Shown: one piece after another, positions 1-5,659 of the stretch
Numbering within the stretch: the stretch's first letter is position 1
Layout: each line of letters begins with the position of its first letter
Origin: Armatimonadota bacterium
GTDB lineage: Bacteria > Armatimonadota > SYMT01
Reading direction: 5' to 3'
Assembly: GCA_020696885.1 (NCBI GenBank)
Contig: JAJFMS010000883.1
Span: 1 to 5,659, forward strand
DNA length: 5,659 nucleotides
Notes under the pieces: model-generated
The model's input: only the letters and a program-made list of their open reading frames with translations
Database searches by the model: none
Told to the model about the DNA's origin: nothing
Program-made: the position numbers and the translations under genes

Positions 1-1958
1 GCCGCGTCGCTGCTCCGGGTGGCGAGACTCGGATCGAAGGCGTAGGCGCGCAGCCGCCGCGTGGGAGGCGGCGAGAGCGGATATTCACCCGCGGACGGAG
101 CCGGAACAGACGGCGCGGCCCCCGGGGAGAGCGCGGGGTGGAGCTTCAACCACTGGCCGCGCGCCGCATCCCTGGCCGTGACCAGGCGCCCACGTAAGGA
201 CTCCGACAGCGGCCGGCTTGGCCGGAGCAGGTACCGGCGCACAGCAGCCGCGGACACGGCGGTGCGGTCCCCCTGAGCGACCCTGGCGAAGGCTCTCTGC
301 AGCGCCCGATCCGAGGCAGCCAGTGCGGCGATCTCGGCCATGTCCAGGTTCTCGAGCGGTCCGACGAGGTCGGTCAGGAACCGGTTGATCCGCTCTGCCC
401 GGTCGTCCAGGTCCACCTGACGGTCCGGGATCGCGGCGCCGTCCGCAGCCAGGGTGGGCAGGGTGAGGATGATCCACCAGGTATTGATCGGAAACCCGAC
501 GATCCCGCTCGGATCCTGTGAGAGTATCTCCTGGCGTACGCGCTTTACTTCCTCTTGGTGAGGCAGCGTCTCCAAGAGCAGCGCTTCCGCATCCACCACT
601 CCGGCGCCGAAGCCGCCTTTACCCTGTCGGAGGAACTTCGGCTGCTTGTTCGCGGACTCCTGGAGGCACATCCGGAACGCGAACGGGATGCCCGGCAGGC
701 CATACTTCGCAGCCAGCGCATCTCGGCCGTGGAAAGAGAGCCAGAGTGCGGCAAGACCGGCCACGTTGGCGGTGGCATACGAGGTGCCGCTGCCGCTGGT
801 CAGCCCGTCCACCCCCTGGTGGGAGCGGGTGTCATGCCACACCAGCTCACCGGGCGCGGTGATGGCCACTTCGGAGCCCAGGCCGGAGAAGCGCCACGGA
901 GCGGTGAGCACGTTGCTGGCCGCGCAGGCGATCACCCCGGCAACCCGCGCCGGGAAGACCGTGGTCGGTGCGTGGTTCCCCGCTGCGGAGACCACGATGA
1001 TGCCCTGGTCCAGCGCTTCCCGGACGGCGGTGATCAACGGCCCGGAGCCGAACGGACCACCGAGCGACATCGAGATGACGTGCGCCTCGCGTTTGATGGC
1101 CTCCGCGAACGCGCTGCACACATTTCCGAAGCTGAGGTGGATCACCGAGGACGAGACCCGGAGCGGGATGATCTTCGCGCCCGGGGCCACGCCCCACGGC
1201 ACGCCGTCATCGCCAGGCGCTGCGGCGATGACACTGGCCGTATGGGTGCCGTGTCCCGGCTGGTTACCCATCGAGCGATCCTGCATCGGGTCCAGCCCGT
1301 TTGTCAGGGCTTCTGGGGTGTCCTCCACGAAGCTGCGGCCATGGTGCCCTGGCGGATCCCCCGGACGAGCGTGGAGCTGCGGAACCAGCCGCGCGTGGGG
1401 CGTATATCCCGTGTCCGGATGCGCGATCAGGATGCCGTCGCCGGGGACGCGGTTCTGGTTCCCCGGTTGTGCCTTCCATGCGGCCCAGGCGCCGCCGGCC
1501 CCCTGGTCGTCACAGACGTTCATCTTGACGAGCGACCAGTGGAGCGCTTTACTCTCCCGCTCGATTTGCTGCAGTCGCTCGTCCTTGATCGTCCCCCATA
1601 GCTTGAACTCCCGCTGCGCGTCCGACCCGGAGGTGATCGGTAGGCGGGCGAGGAGCAGCGGCTCGGCGGCCACGATCCGTGGGTCCTTCGCAATCTCGCG
1701 GACCGTGTCCCAGGCGGCTCCAAGGGTGGGGAATGGCGGGGGCGGGACCGCCGCGGATTGCAGCCGATAGGCTCGCCAGCCTCCCGGGGTCTCCGTGGCG
1801 GTCCAGGAGAAGTCCGGGTGCCGCACCGCCAGCAGAGCCAGAATGTGGGTCTCGACCGCTACCGCCTCCGCCGGGTCGGCTGCGCGGGCGGCGAAGCCCT
1901 CCACCACCGGCATCCCGGTTCGATCAGCCTCCTGTGCTGCCAGCGCAAAACTTGGCAT
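1..1958 (-). CDS. S8 (subtilisin-like) serine protease, C-terminally truncated by the window edge
   Basis: Serine endopeptidase of the subtilase family, read from the minus-strand translation: one open frame of at least 652 residues with no stop before the left edge. The catalytic residues are Asp182 (IAHPDTGY), His236 (GHGTHTAS), oxyanion Asn328 (SAAGN) and Ser393 (SGSGTSYA). The His-Asn and Asn-Ser spacings (92 and 65) nearly match subtilisin. The catalytic domain spans about 173-462 and ends with the usual GFGAGVVDAEAL. Residues 1-135 form a possible propeptide-like region with no signal peptide or membrane span, so the enzyme is probably cytosolic or exported by another route. Residues 463-652 are a C-terminal extension, with a Pro/Ala-rich linker at about 607-632, then an Arg-rich YAFDPSL segment at the edge. 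Ala397 occupies the site of the conserved Pro of the GTSxAxP signature. The ATG at 1958 was chosen because GGAG lies 7 bases upstream. The family call is very secure; the substrate and biological role are unknown. Confidence 0.93.
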   Translation of the reverse strand, partial: MPSFALAAQEADRTGMPVVEGFAARAADPAEAVAVETHILALLAVRHPDFSWTATETPGGWRAYRLQSAAVPPPPFPTLGAAWDTVREIAKDPRIVAAEPLLLARLPITSGSDAQREFKLWGTIKDERLQQIERESKALHWSLVKMNVCDDQGAGGAWAAWKAQPGNQNRVPGDGILIAHPDTGYTPHARLVPQLHARPGDPPGHHGRSFVEDTPEALTNGLDPMQDRSMGNQPGHGTHTASVIAAAPGDDGVPWGVAPGAKIIPLRVSSSVIHLSFGNVCSAFAEAIKREAHVISMSLGGPFGSGPLITAVREALDQGIIVVSAAGNHAPTTVFPARVAGVIACAASNVLTAPWRFSGLGSEVAITAPGELVWHDTRSHQGVDGLTSGSGTSYATANVAGLAALWLSFHGRDALAAKYGLPGIPFAFRMCLQESANKQPKFLRQGKGGFGAGVVDAEALLLETLPHQEEVKRVRQEILSQDPSGIVGFPINTWWIILTLPTLAADGAAIPDRQVDLDDRAERINRFLTDLVGPLENLDMAEIAALAASDRALQRAFARVAQGDRTAVSAAAVRRYLLRPSRPLSESLRGRLVTARDAARGQWLKLHPALSPGAAPSVPAPSAGEYPLSPPPTRRLRAYAFDPSLATRSSDA

Positions 1959-1965
1959 CTCCGCT

Positions 1966-1972
1966 CTCCCCC
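1966..1972 (-). promoter_or_regulatory. Ribosome binding site of the S8 protease gene
   Basis: On the minus strand GGGGGAG ends 7 bases before the ATG at 1958-1956. The purine-rich run and spacing fit a Shine-Dalgarno site and support this start. The frame stays open for some distance upstream without another ATG close by. Confidence 0.6.
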
Positions 1973-2179
1973 GCGCCTTTGAAGCCGGCGGACAACACGG
2001 ACGCAGGGAAGCGGCGGACGAAGTCCGGCGTTACGCAGCGTTCCGTGGGCAGCCTGGCAATGCTCTTAAAGAACAGTACGCTCGCGGAACAGCCGCTTTT
2101 CATAGTGGATGGCTCAGTTTTGGTGTTCGGTGAAGGGACCCGTCACGCAGTATGAGTGCGGAACCCTCGGCTCTCCCCT

Positions 2180-2219
2180 TCTGTGTCCCATCTGTACCAA
2201 TCCGTGTCCCTCTGTGTCC
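2180..2219. repeat. Four degenerate direct repeats of TCTGTGTCC, 10-11 bp period
   Basis: On the plus strand TCTGTGTCC begins at 2180, TCTGTACC at 2191, TCCGTGTCC at 2201 and TCTGTGTCC at 2211. On the minus strand these read as GGACACAGA-type units. The start-to-start distances are 11, 10 and 10 bases, close to one DNA helical turn. The array begins only seven bases beyond the permease stop codon. No function can be assigned from sequence; it could be a dispersed intergenic repeat or a protein-binding array. Confidence 0.7.
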
Positions 2220-2225
2220 AGGAGG

Positions 2226-3072
2226 TTACCCCTTGATGCCGGTCATCACCATCCCCTGCACCAGCGCCCGCTGGCTCACGAAGTAGATCACCAGCACCGG
2301 GATCAGCATCAGCGTCGCCGCCGCCATCAGGCCCGGTACGTCCGTGGCATACGCCCCCTGGAACTTCGCCAGCGCCAACGAGAGCGTGCGCTTGTGGTCC
2401 GAGTTGAGGTAGATCAACGGCCCGAGGAAGTCGTTCCACGCGCCCAGGAAGGTGAAGACCGCCACGGTGACCGTTACCGGCTGCGTGAGCGGCATCAGGA
2501 CAGACCAGAACGTCCGGATCGGCGAGCAGCCGTCCACCTTGGCCGCCTCGTCCAATTCCAGCGGGATGCCCAGGAAGAACTGCCGGTAGAGGAACGCGAA
2601 GAACGCGCTGCCGAACCACGCCGGCACGATGAGCGGGAGGAACGTATCGATCCAGCCCAGCCACCGGAAGATCATGAACACCGGGATCATCCCCACCTGG
2701 CCCGGCGGACTCGGGCTGCGGCGTCAGGATGCGGGCGTAGTTCGACCACTGCGGCTCGAACCGCCGCTCTCGCTCCAGGCTCGCCGTCGGCACGAACACG
2801 GTGGTGCCGTCCGGGAGCCGCACCTTGGTCTGCTCCCCCTTTTCCACCAGGGAGAGCACCTCCCGCCGCTCCCCAGCCGGGCTACGCAGGTAGGTGTGCT
2901 CGGCTTGAGGCAGCCAGCGCGGCGGGTTCTCCCCGGCCAGGTCCCGCGGCTTCAATGAAGTGGAGAGCATCCAGCCGAACGGCATCAGCACCGGCGCCAC
3001 GCCCACCAGGAGCACCAGGTACAGCACCGCCGCGTGGAGGTACCGGCTCCAGCGGCCAGGCGCCCTGCTCAC
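2226..3072 (-). pseudogene. Sugar ABC transporter permease, MalG/UgpE type, with internal deletion and frameshift
   Basis: Inner-membrane permease of the carbohydrate-uptake (CUT1) ABC class, the expected heterodimer partner of the upstream permease domain. It starts with GTG at 3072, overlapping the upstream stop as GTGA, with AAGGAG 7 bases before it, so translation is probably coupled. The first frame (3072 to about 2706) gives the N-terminal cytoplasmic tail, the first membrane span (about residues 12-33), the long external loop typical of some family members, and a WSNYARILT segment. Homology then resumes in another frame, from about 2711 to the TAA at 2226, with PGQVGMIPVFMIF, the EAA-loop (DEAAKVDG) and the remaining spans, ending in GMVMTGIKG. 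The segment normally linking them, about 50 residues carrying spans 2 and 3, is absent (size judged from memory of UgpE). No re-initiation site is apparent. It is either a genuine pseudogene or an assembly error; both halves are otherwise well preserved. Confidence 0.85.
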
Positions 3073-5432
3073 CGGCGCTCTCCTTCCCGCTGGGCTTCGT
3101 AGTAGACCCAGAGCGAGGAAGAGCGGAACACGAGGCCGGAGAGGACCAGGATCACCCCGAACATCACCCACGCCAGGGCGGAGCCGTACCCGATCTGGAA
3201 CTGCTCGAACGCCTTGCGGTAGAGGTAGAGGCCGTAGAACAGCACCGAGCCGTCCGGCCCACCGTCGCTGCCGAAGATGACGAACGCGGACGTGAACGCC
3301 TGCAGCGCCCCGATGATCCCCATCACCAGGTTGAAGAAGAGCACCGGAGACAGCAGCGGCAGCGTCACGGCGCGGAACTGCGCCAGGGCGCCCGCGCCAT
3401 CGATGCGGGCCGCTTCGTAGAGCTGCGCCGGCACGTTCTGGAGCCCGGCCAGGTAGATCATCATCCCGCCGCCCACCGACCACAGCCCCATCAGCACGAT
3501 GGCGGGCATCGTCCAGCGCGGGTCGCCCAGCCAGTCCGGCATCTGCTGGAACGGCACGCGGCCGAACCCGCCCGCCAGGTAGTTCAGGATCCCCTGCTGC
3601 CCCAGCACCCACCGGAACAGCACCGCAGACGCCACCGCGGGCATCACAGCGGGGAGGTAGTACAGCGTGCGGAACCAGGCCATCCCGCGCAGCTTCGAGT
3701 TGAGCAGCAGCGCCAGCGCGAGACCGCCGACCAACCCCGAGGGCACGCTGAGCGCCGCGTAGTAGAGCGACGCCCGCAACGCCTTCCCGAACAGCTCGTC
3801 TTGCCCGGACAGCAGGATCCGGTAGTTCTCGAATCCCACCCAACGGGCCGCGTCCGCAGGGGCCAGGCTGTTCCACCGGGTGAACGAAAGGAAGAGCGAG
3901 AAGACGATCGGGCCAGCGCCGAACACGATGAACCCGATCAGCCACGGCGCGATCGCCAGGTAGCCCCAGAGCTGCTCCGCCCGGGCCAACCGAGACTTCC
4001 GGTACTCGCGCCGGATCGCCAGCAGCCAGGGCGCCAGGATCGCCGCCGCCAGTAGCACCAGCGCCAGGCCCACCGCTCGCCGGTCGACCGGGGTTCCCTG
4101 GAGGGCCGCTCGCTCCTCCGCCAGGATGCCGTTTCCCTTCCGGTCGATCGCCGCGCACACGGAGGCCGCCGTCTCCCCGGCCTTCGGCACCCCGAATAGG
4201 AACTCGCGCAGCTCCGGATTGATCGCATCGTCCACGATGTCCTGCCACCGGTCGCCCGCCCACGGCGGCACGATCCCCCATGGCTTCCGGCCCGAACGGT
4301 CGTCCACCATCGCCACCAGGGCGTACTTATTCCGGGGCGGCTCGGGGGCCTTCAAGAACTCATCGGAGAGCGCCACGCTGCGGCGCGCGGGCACGAACAG
4401 CCCGGAGTCCGCCAGGATCCGCTGCCCTTCCTCACTGCCGAAGAACTTGACTAGTTCCCACGCTTCCTTCGGATGCCGGCTCTGCGTGGTGACGCCGAAC
4501 GCCATCGGCGCCACCATCGTCCCCTTCCCGCTCGGCCCGGCCGGCACGGAGGCGATGTCCCAATCCACCCGCTCGTACGTGCGGTAGGTGGGGATGTAGA
4601 ACGAGCCGGTGGGACCGTTCATCCCCAGCCGCCCGGCCTCGAACAGCCCCATCCCGGCCTGCTTCGGCTTGTTGACGTCCGTGGGCACCACGCGGTCGTC
4701 GCGGGTCAGGCGGCGCAGGAACGAGACCGCCTCCACCACTTCCGGTCGTGCGAAGGTGGTACGGGCTCCATCGTCGGCCAGCACGCGCCCGCCGTTCTGG
4801 TAGATCCAGCAGTAGTAGCCGTCCTGCCACTGCGCGAAGGAGGCTCCGAACTCGTCCGTGGCGCCGTCGCCGTCCAGGTCGTGCGTCATCCGCAGGGCTG
4901 CACGGCGGTAGTCGTCCCAGGTCCAGCCATCGTGCGGATACGCCACACCGTACTTGTCGAACAGGTTCTTGTTGTAGAACAGGACAAACGGCACGTAGCC
5001 CCACGGGATGCCGTAAACGCGCCGCTCCTTCTCGAACGGCTCGCGGGTCACCGGGAAGAACTCACCCAGCGAGGCACGGTCCTCCGCGGTCATCAGCGGA
5101 GCCAGGTCTCGCACCACGCCGGCGGAGATGAAGTAGTGGGCGTAGTCGATGCCGTAATGCACCACGTCCGGCGCATCACCGCCCGCGATCATCGTCTCCA
5201 GCTTCCGGCCTTCGTTCTGCTTGATGAACTGGATCCGGATGTGCGGGTACCGCGCCTCAAACGCCTTCCGGGCCGCCCGCGCGAACACCTGGTCCCGCTC
5301 CTGGGAGTTGACCACCCACCGCAGCACCACCTGGCCCGAGTCCTGCTCCGGCGACCGCTCCAGCACCAGCCACAGCGCGGCCAGCAGCAGGAACACCAGC
5401 GGCAGCCAGAGACTTCGTACGATGGCCGGCAT
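3069..5432 (-). CDS. Fused sugar-binding protein / ABC permease (UgpB-like plus MalF/UgpA-like)
   Basis: A 787-residue protein that combines substrate capture and membrane transport of a CUT1-type sugar or oligosaccharide ABC importer. Residues 6-24 are a hydrophobic signal anchor with no obvious cleavage site. Residues 30-425 match family-1 solute-binding proteins: GGDAPDV, GIPWGYVPFVLFYNKNLF, GWTWDDY, a calcium-loop-like DLDGDGATDEF at 185-195, and the C-terminal KEAWELVKFFGSEEGQ. Residues 454-473 form an extra membrane span, followed by a basic loop (RREYRKSRLAR) that should face the cytoplasm. Residues 487-787 are the permease, with about six spans and the ATPase-contacting EAA loop (EAARIDGAG, 673-681; LP at 691-692). 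I chose the ATG at 5432 because the signal anchor follows directly; it lacks a clear ribosome binding site, as GGGGAGG is about 30 bases away. The frame stays open far upstream but looks noncoding there. Substrate unknown; no ATPase gene is adjacent. Confidence 0.93.
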   Translation of the reverse strand: MPAIVRSLWLPLVFLLLAALWLVLERSPEQDSGQVVLRWVVNSQERDQVFARAARKAFEARYPHIRIQFIKQNEGRKLETMIAGGDAPDVVHYGIDYAHYFISAGVVRDLAPLMTAEDRASLGEFFPVTREPFEKERRVYGIPWGYVPFVLFYNKNLFDKYGVAYPHDGWTWDDYRRAALRMTHDLDGDGATDEFGASFAQWQDGYYCWIYQNGGRVLADDGARTTFARPEVVEAVSFLRRLTRDDRVVPTDVNKPKQAGMGLFEAGRLGMNGPTGSFYIPTYRTYERVDWDIASVPAGPSGKGTMVAPMAFGVTTQSRHPKEAWELVKFFGSEEGQRILADSGLFVPARRSVALSDEFLKAPEPPRNKYALVAMVDDRSGRKPWGIVPPWAGDRWQDIVDDAINPELREFLFGVPKAGETAASVCAAIDRKGNGILAEERAALQGTPVDRRAVGLALVLLAAAILAPWLLAIRREYRKSRLARAEQLWGYLAIAPWLIGFIVFGAGPIVFSLFLSFTRWNSLAPADAARWVGFENYRILLSGQDELFGKALRASLYYAALSVPSGLVGGLALALLLNSKLRGMAWFRTLYYLPAVMPAVASAVLFRWVLGQQGILNYLAGGFGRVPFQQMPDWLGDPRWTMPAIVLMGLWSVGGGMMIYLAGLQNVPAQLYEAARIDGAGALAQFRAVTLPLLSPVLFFNLVMGIIGALQAFTSAFVIFGSDGGPDGSVLFYGLYLYRKAFEQFQIGYGSALAWVMFGVILVLSGLVFRSSSLWVYYEAQREGERR
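3080..3085 (-). promoter_or_regulatory. Ribosome binding site of the second permease gene
   Basis: AAGGAG on the minus strand lies inside the last codons of the fusion gene, 7 bases before the GTG at 3072-3070. This strong site decides the GTG start and, with the 4-base GTGA overlap, indicates translational coupling of the two transporter genes. Confidence 0.8.
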
Positions 5433-5594
5433 GATCGAAACGGAACGGCAAGGAGCAACGCGCCTCCCCTGAGTTCCCCCGCCGGGCCAACCCCTTCCTC
5501 CGTCGCGGGCGCTCTCTGGGAAGCTGGGGGCGAGTAAGAGAATGAGAATGAGAATGATTCTGGGCGCAGACCCATGCCGCCAAGCTCTCACCCT
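5433..5594. other. Leader region upstream of the transporter operon
   Basis: About 160 bases between the octamer repeat and the fusion gene start, expected to hold the operon promoter on the minus strand. I see no strong -35/-10 pair. A weak TTGGCG-like element can be paired only with a poor -10 in the hexamer-repeat area. No LacI-type operator typical of sugar operons is evident. The minus-strand frame of the fusion gene stays open through here, but codon content looks unlike the gene, and its hydrophobic ILILILLL stretch is just a translation of the hexamer repeat. Confidence 0.45.
5539..5556. repeat. Three perfect copies of the hexamer AGAATG
   Basis: AGAATG occurs three times head to tail on the plus strand (CATTCT on the minus strand). 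The last copy runs into ATTCT, creating an 11-base inverted repeat AGAATGATTCT at 5551-5561. It is an AT-richer island in a GC-rich leader, roughly 110-130 bases upstream of the fusion gene start. Confidence 0.8.
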
Positions 5595-5659
5595 ACCTGA
5601 ACACCTGAACACCTGAACACCTGAACACCTGAACACCTGAACACCTGAACACCTGAACA
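5595..5659. repeat. Perfect 8-bp tandem repeat (ACCTGAAC)n, cut by the window edge
   Basis: The last 65 bases are eight perfect copies of ACCTGAAC plus one further base, continuing off the right edge. On the minus strand the unit reads GTTCAGGT. Because 8 is not a multiple of 3, all minus-strand frames cycle through the same eight residues (VFRCSGVQ) with no stop, while every plus-strand frame meets TGA. It lies about 160 bases upstream of the transporter fusion start. Lack of any divergence between copies suggests recent slippage expansion. The true copy number is unknown because the array is incomplete here. Confidence 0.95.

Larger units (their letters stand above)
1959..2225. other. Spacer between permease remnant and protease gene
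   Basis: This 267-base stretch separates the end of the transporter operon from the start of the protease gene, both on the minus strand. I see no convincing gene. A minus-strand ORF of 59 codons (2103 to 1924) exists, but it lacks a ribosome binding site and overlaps the protease start in another frame. I see no hairpin followed by a T-run that would end the transporter transcript, and no clear sigma-70 promoter for the protease. The part nearest the permease holds the degenerate repeat described separately. The section around 2050-2115 is noticeably more AT-rich than its surroundings, so it is the likeliest place for a protease promoter. Confidence 0.5.

Noticed and set aside
555..1770. Long plus-strand ORFs of about 350-375 residues
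   Set aside because: They are antisense to the subtilase frame, which carries the full catalytic motif set.
1924..2103. Minus-strand ORF of 59 codons before the protease gene
   Set aside because: It has no ribosome binding site, no recognisable motif, and runs out of frame into the protease coding sequence, which has a clear start of its own.
1959..2130. Sigma-70 promoter for the protease (TTGCCA-like -35 on the minus strand)
   Set aside because: No acceptable -10 lies at 16-18 bases; the match is no better than chance.
2226..2696. Separate 156-residue permease gene starting at GTG 2696 or the nearby ATG
   Set aside because: There is no spaced ribosome binding site, and the protein would lack the first half of the permease. 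It is better read as the downstream part of one broken gene.
2109..4055. Long plus-strand ORF of 648 residues, rich in Arg, His, Gln and Pro
   Set aside because: It lies antisense to the two transporter genes, whose protein motifs are unmistakable. Long antisense frames of this composition are usual in high-GC DNA.
5433..5636. Upstream extension of the fusion gene to a GTG inside the octamer repeat (855 residues), or to a later GTG giving a signal-peptide-like IILILILLL segment
   Set aside because: The extension encodes simple repeats and unusual composition, no ribosome binding site precedes either GTG, and a proper signal anchor follows directly after the ATG at 5432.
5595..5659. CRISPR array
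   Set aside because: The repeat is a continuous 8-bp tandem unit with no spacers.

Overview
This window is high-GC bacterial DNA, with strong G/C preference at third codon positions. All recognisable genes lie on the minus strand. Reading from right to left, which is the direction of transcription, it holds a short-repeat-rich leader, a two-gene carbohydrate ABC-importer operon, a 267-base spacer, and a subtilisin-family protease gene that runs off the left edge. The taxon cannot be fixed from this sequence. GC content, the signal-less S8 protease and the short intergenic repeats would suit a Gemmatimonadota- or Chloroflexi-like soil bacterium, but that is a weak inference.

Right part (5433-5659): no credible gene. 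The window ends inside a perfect 8-bp tandem repeat of about eight copies. A 6-bp triplet repeat and about 100 bases of ordinary GC-rich leader follow before the first gene.

Middle (2226-5432): the first gene (3069-5432) encodes one 787-residue polypeptide that joins a family-1 sugar-binding protein to a MalF/UgpA-type permease. A signal anchor lies at its N-terminus and an extra membrane span lies at the junction. The second gene (2226-3072) overlaps it by 4 bases (GTGA) and should encode the partner MalG/UgpE-type permease. It is broken: its two halves are in different frames and the stretch between them, about 50 residues covering two membrane helices, is missing. No ATPase gene is present. 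This class often uses a shared MsmX/UgpC-type ATPase encoded elsewhere. If the break is real, the importer probably cannot assemble in the usual way despite an intact fusion gene.

Left part (1-1958): an S8 serine protease with complete Asp/His/Asn/Ser active-site residues, no secretion signal, an N-terminal extension of about 170 residues and a C-terminal extension of at least 190 residues. The near-invariant proline shortly after the catalytic serine is replaced by alanine. The spacer between the protease and the transporter holds a four-copy degenerate repeat spaced at 10-11 bp.

The most unusual items are the self-tethered binding-protein/permease fusion, the broken partner permease, the natural Pro-to-Ala change in the protease, and the octamer repeat. 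I see no evidence for a wholly new system such as a defence island or CRISPR locus.
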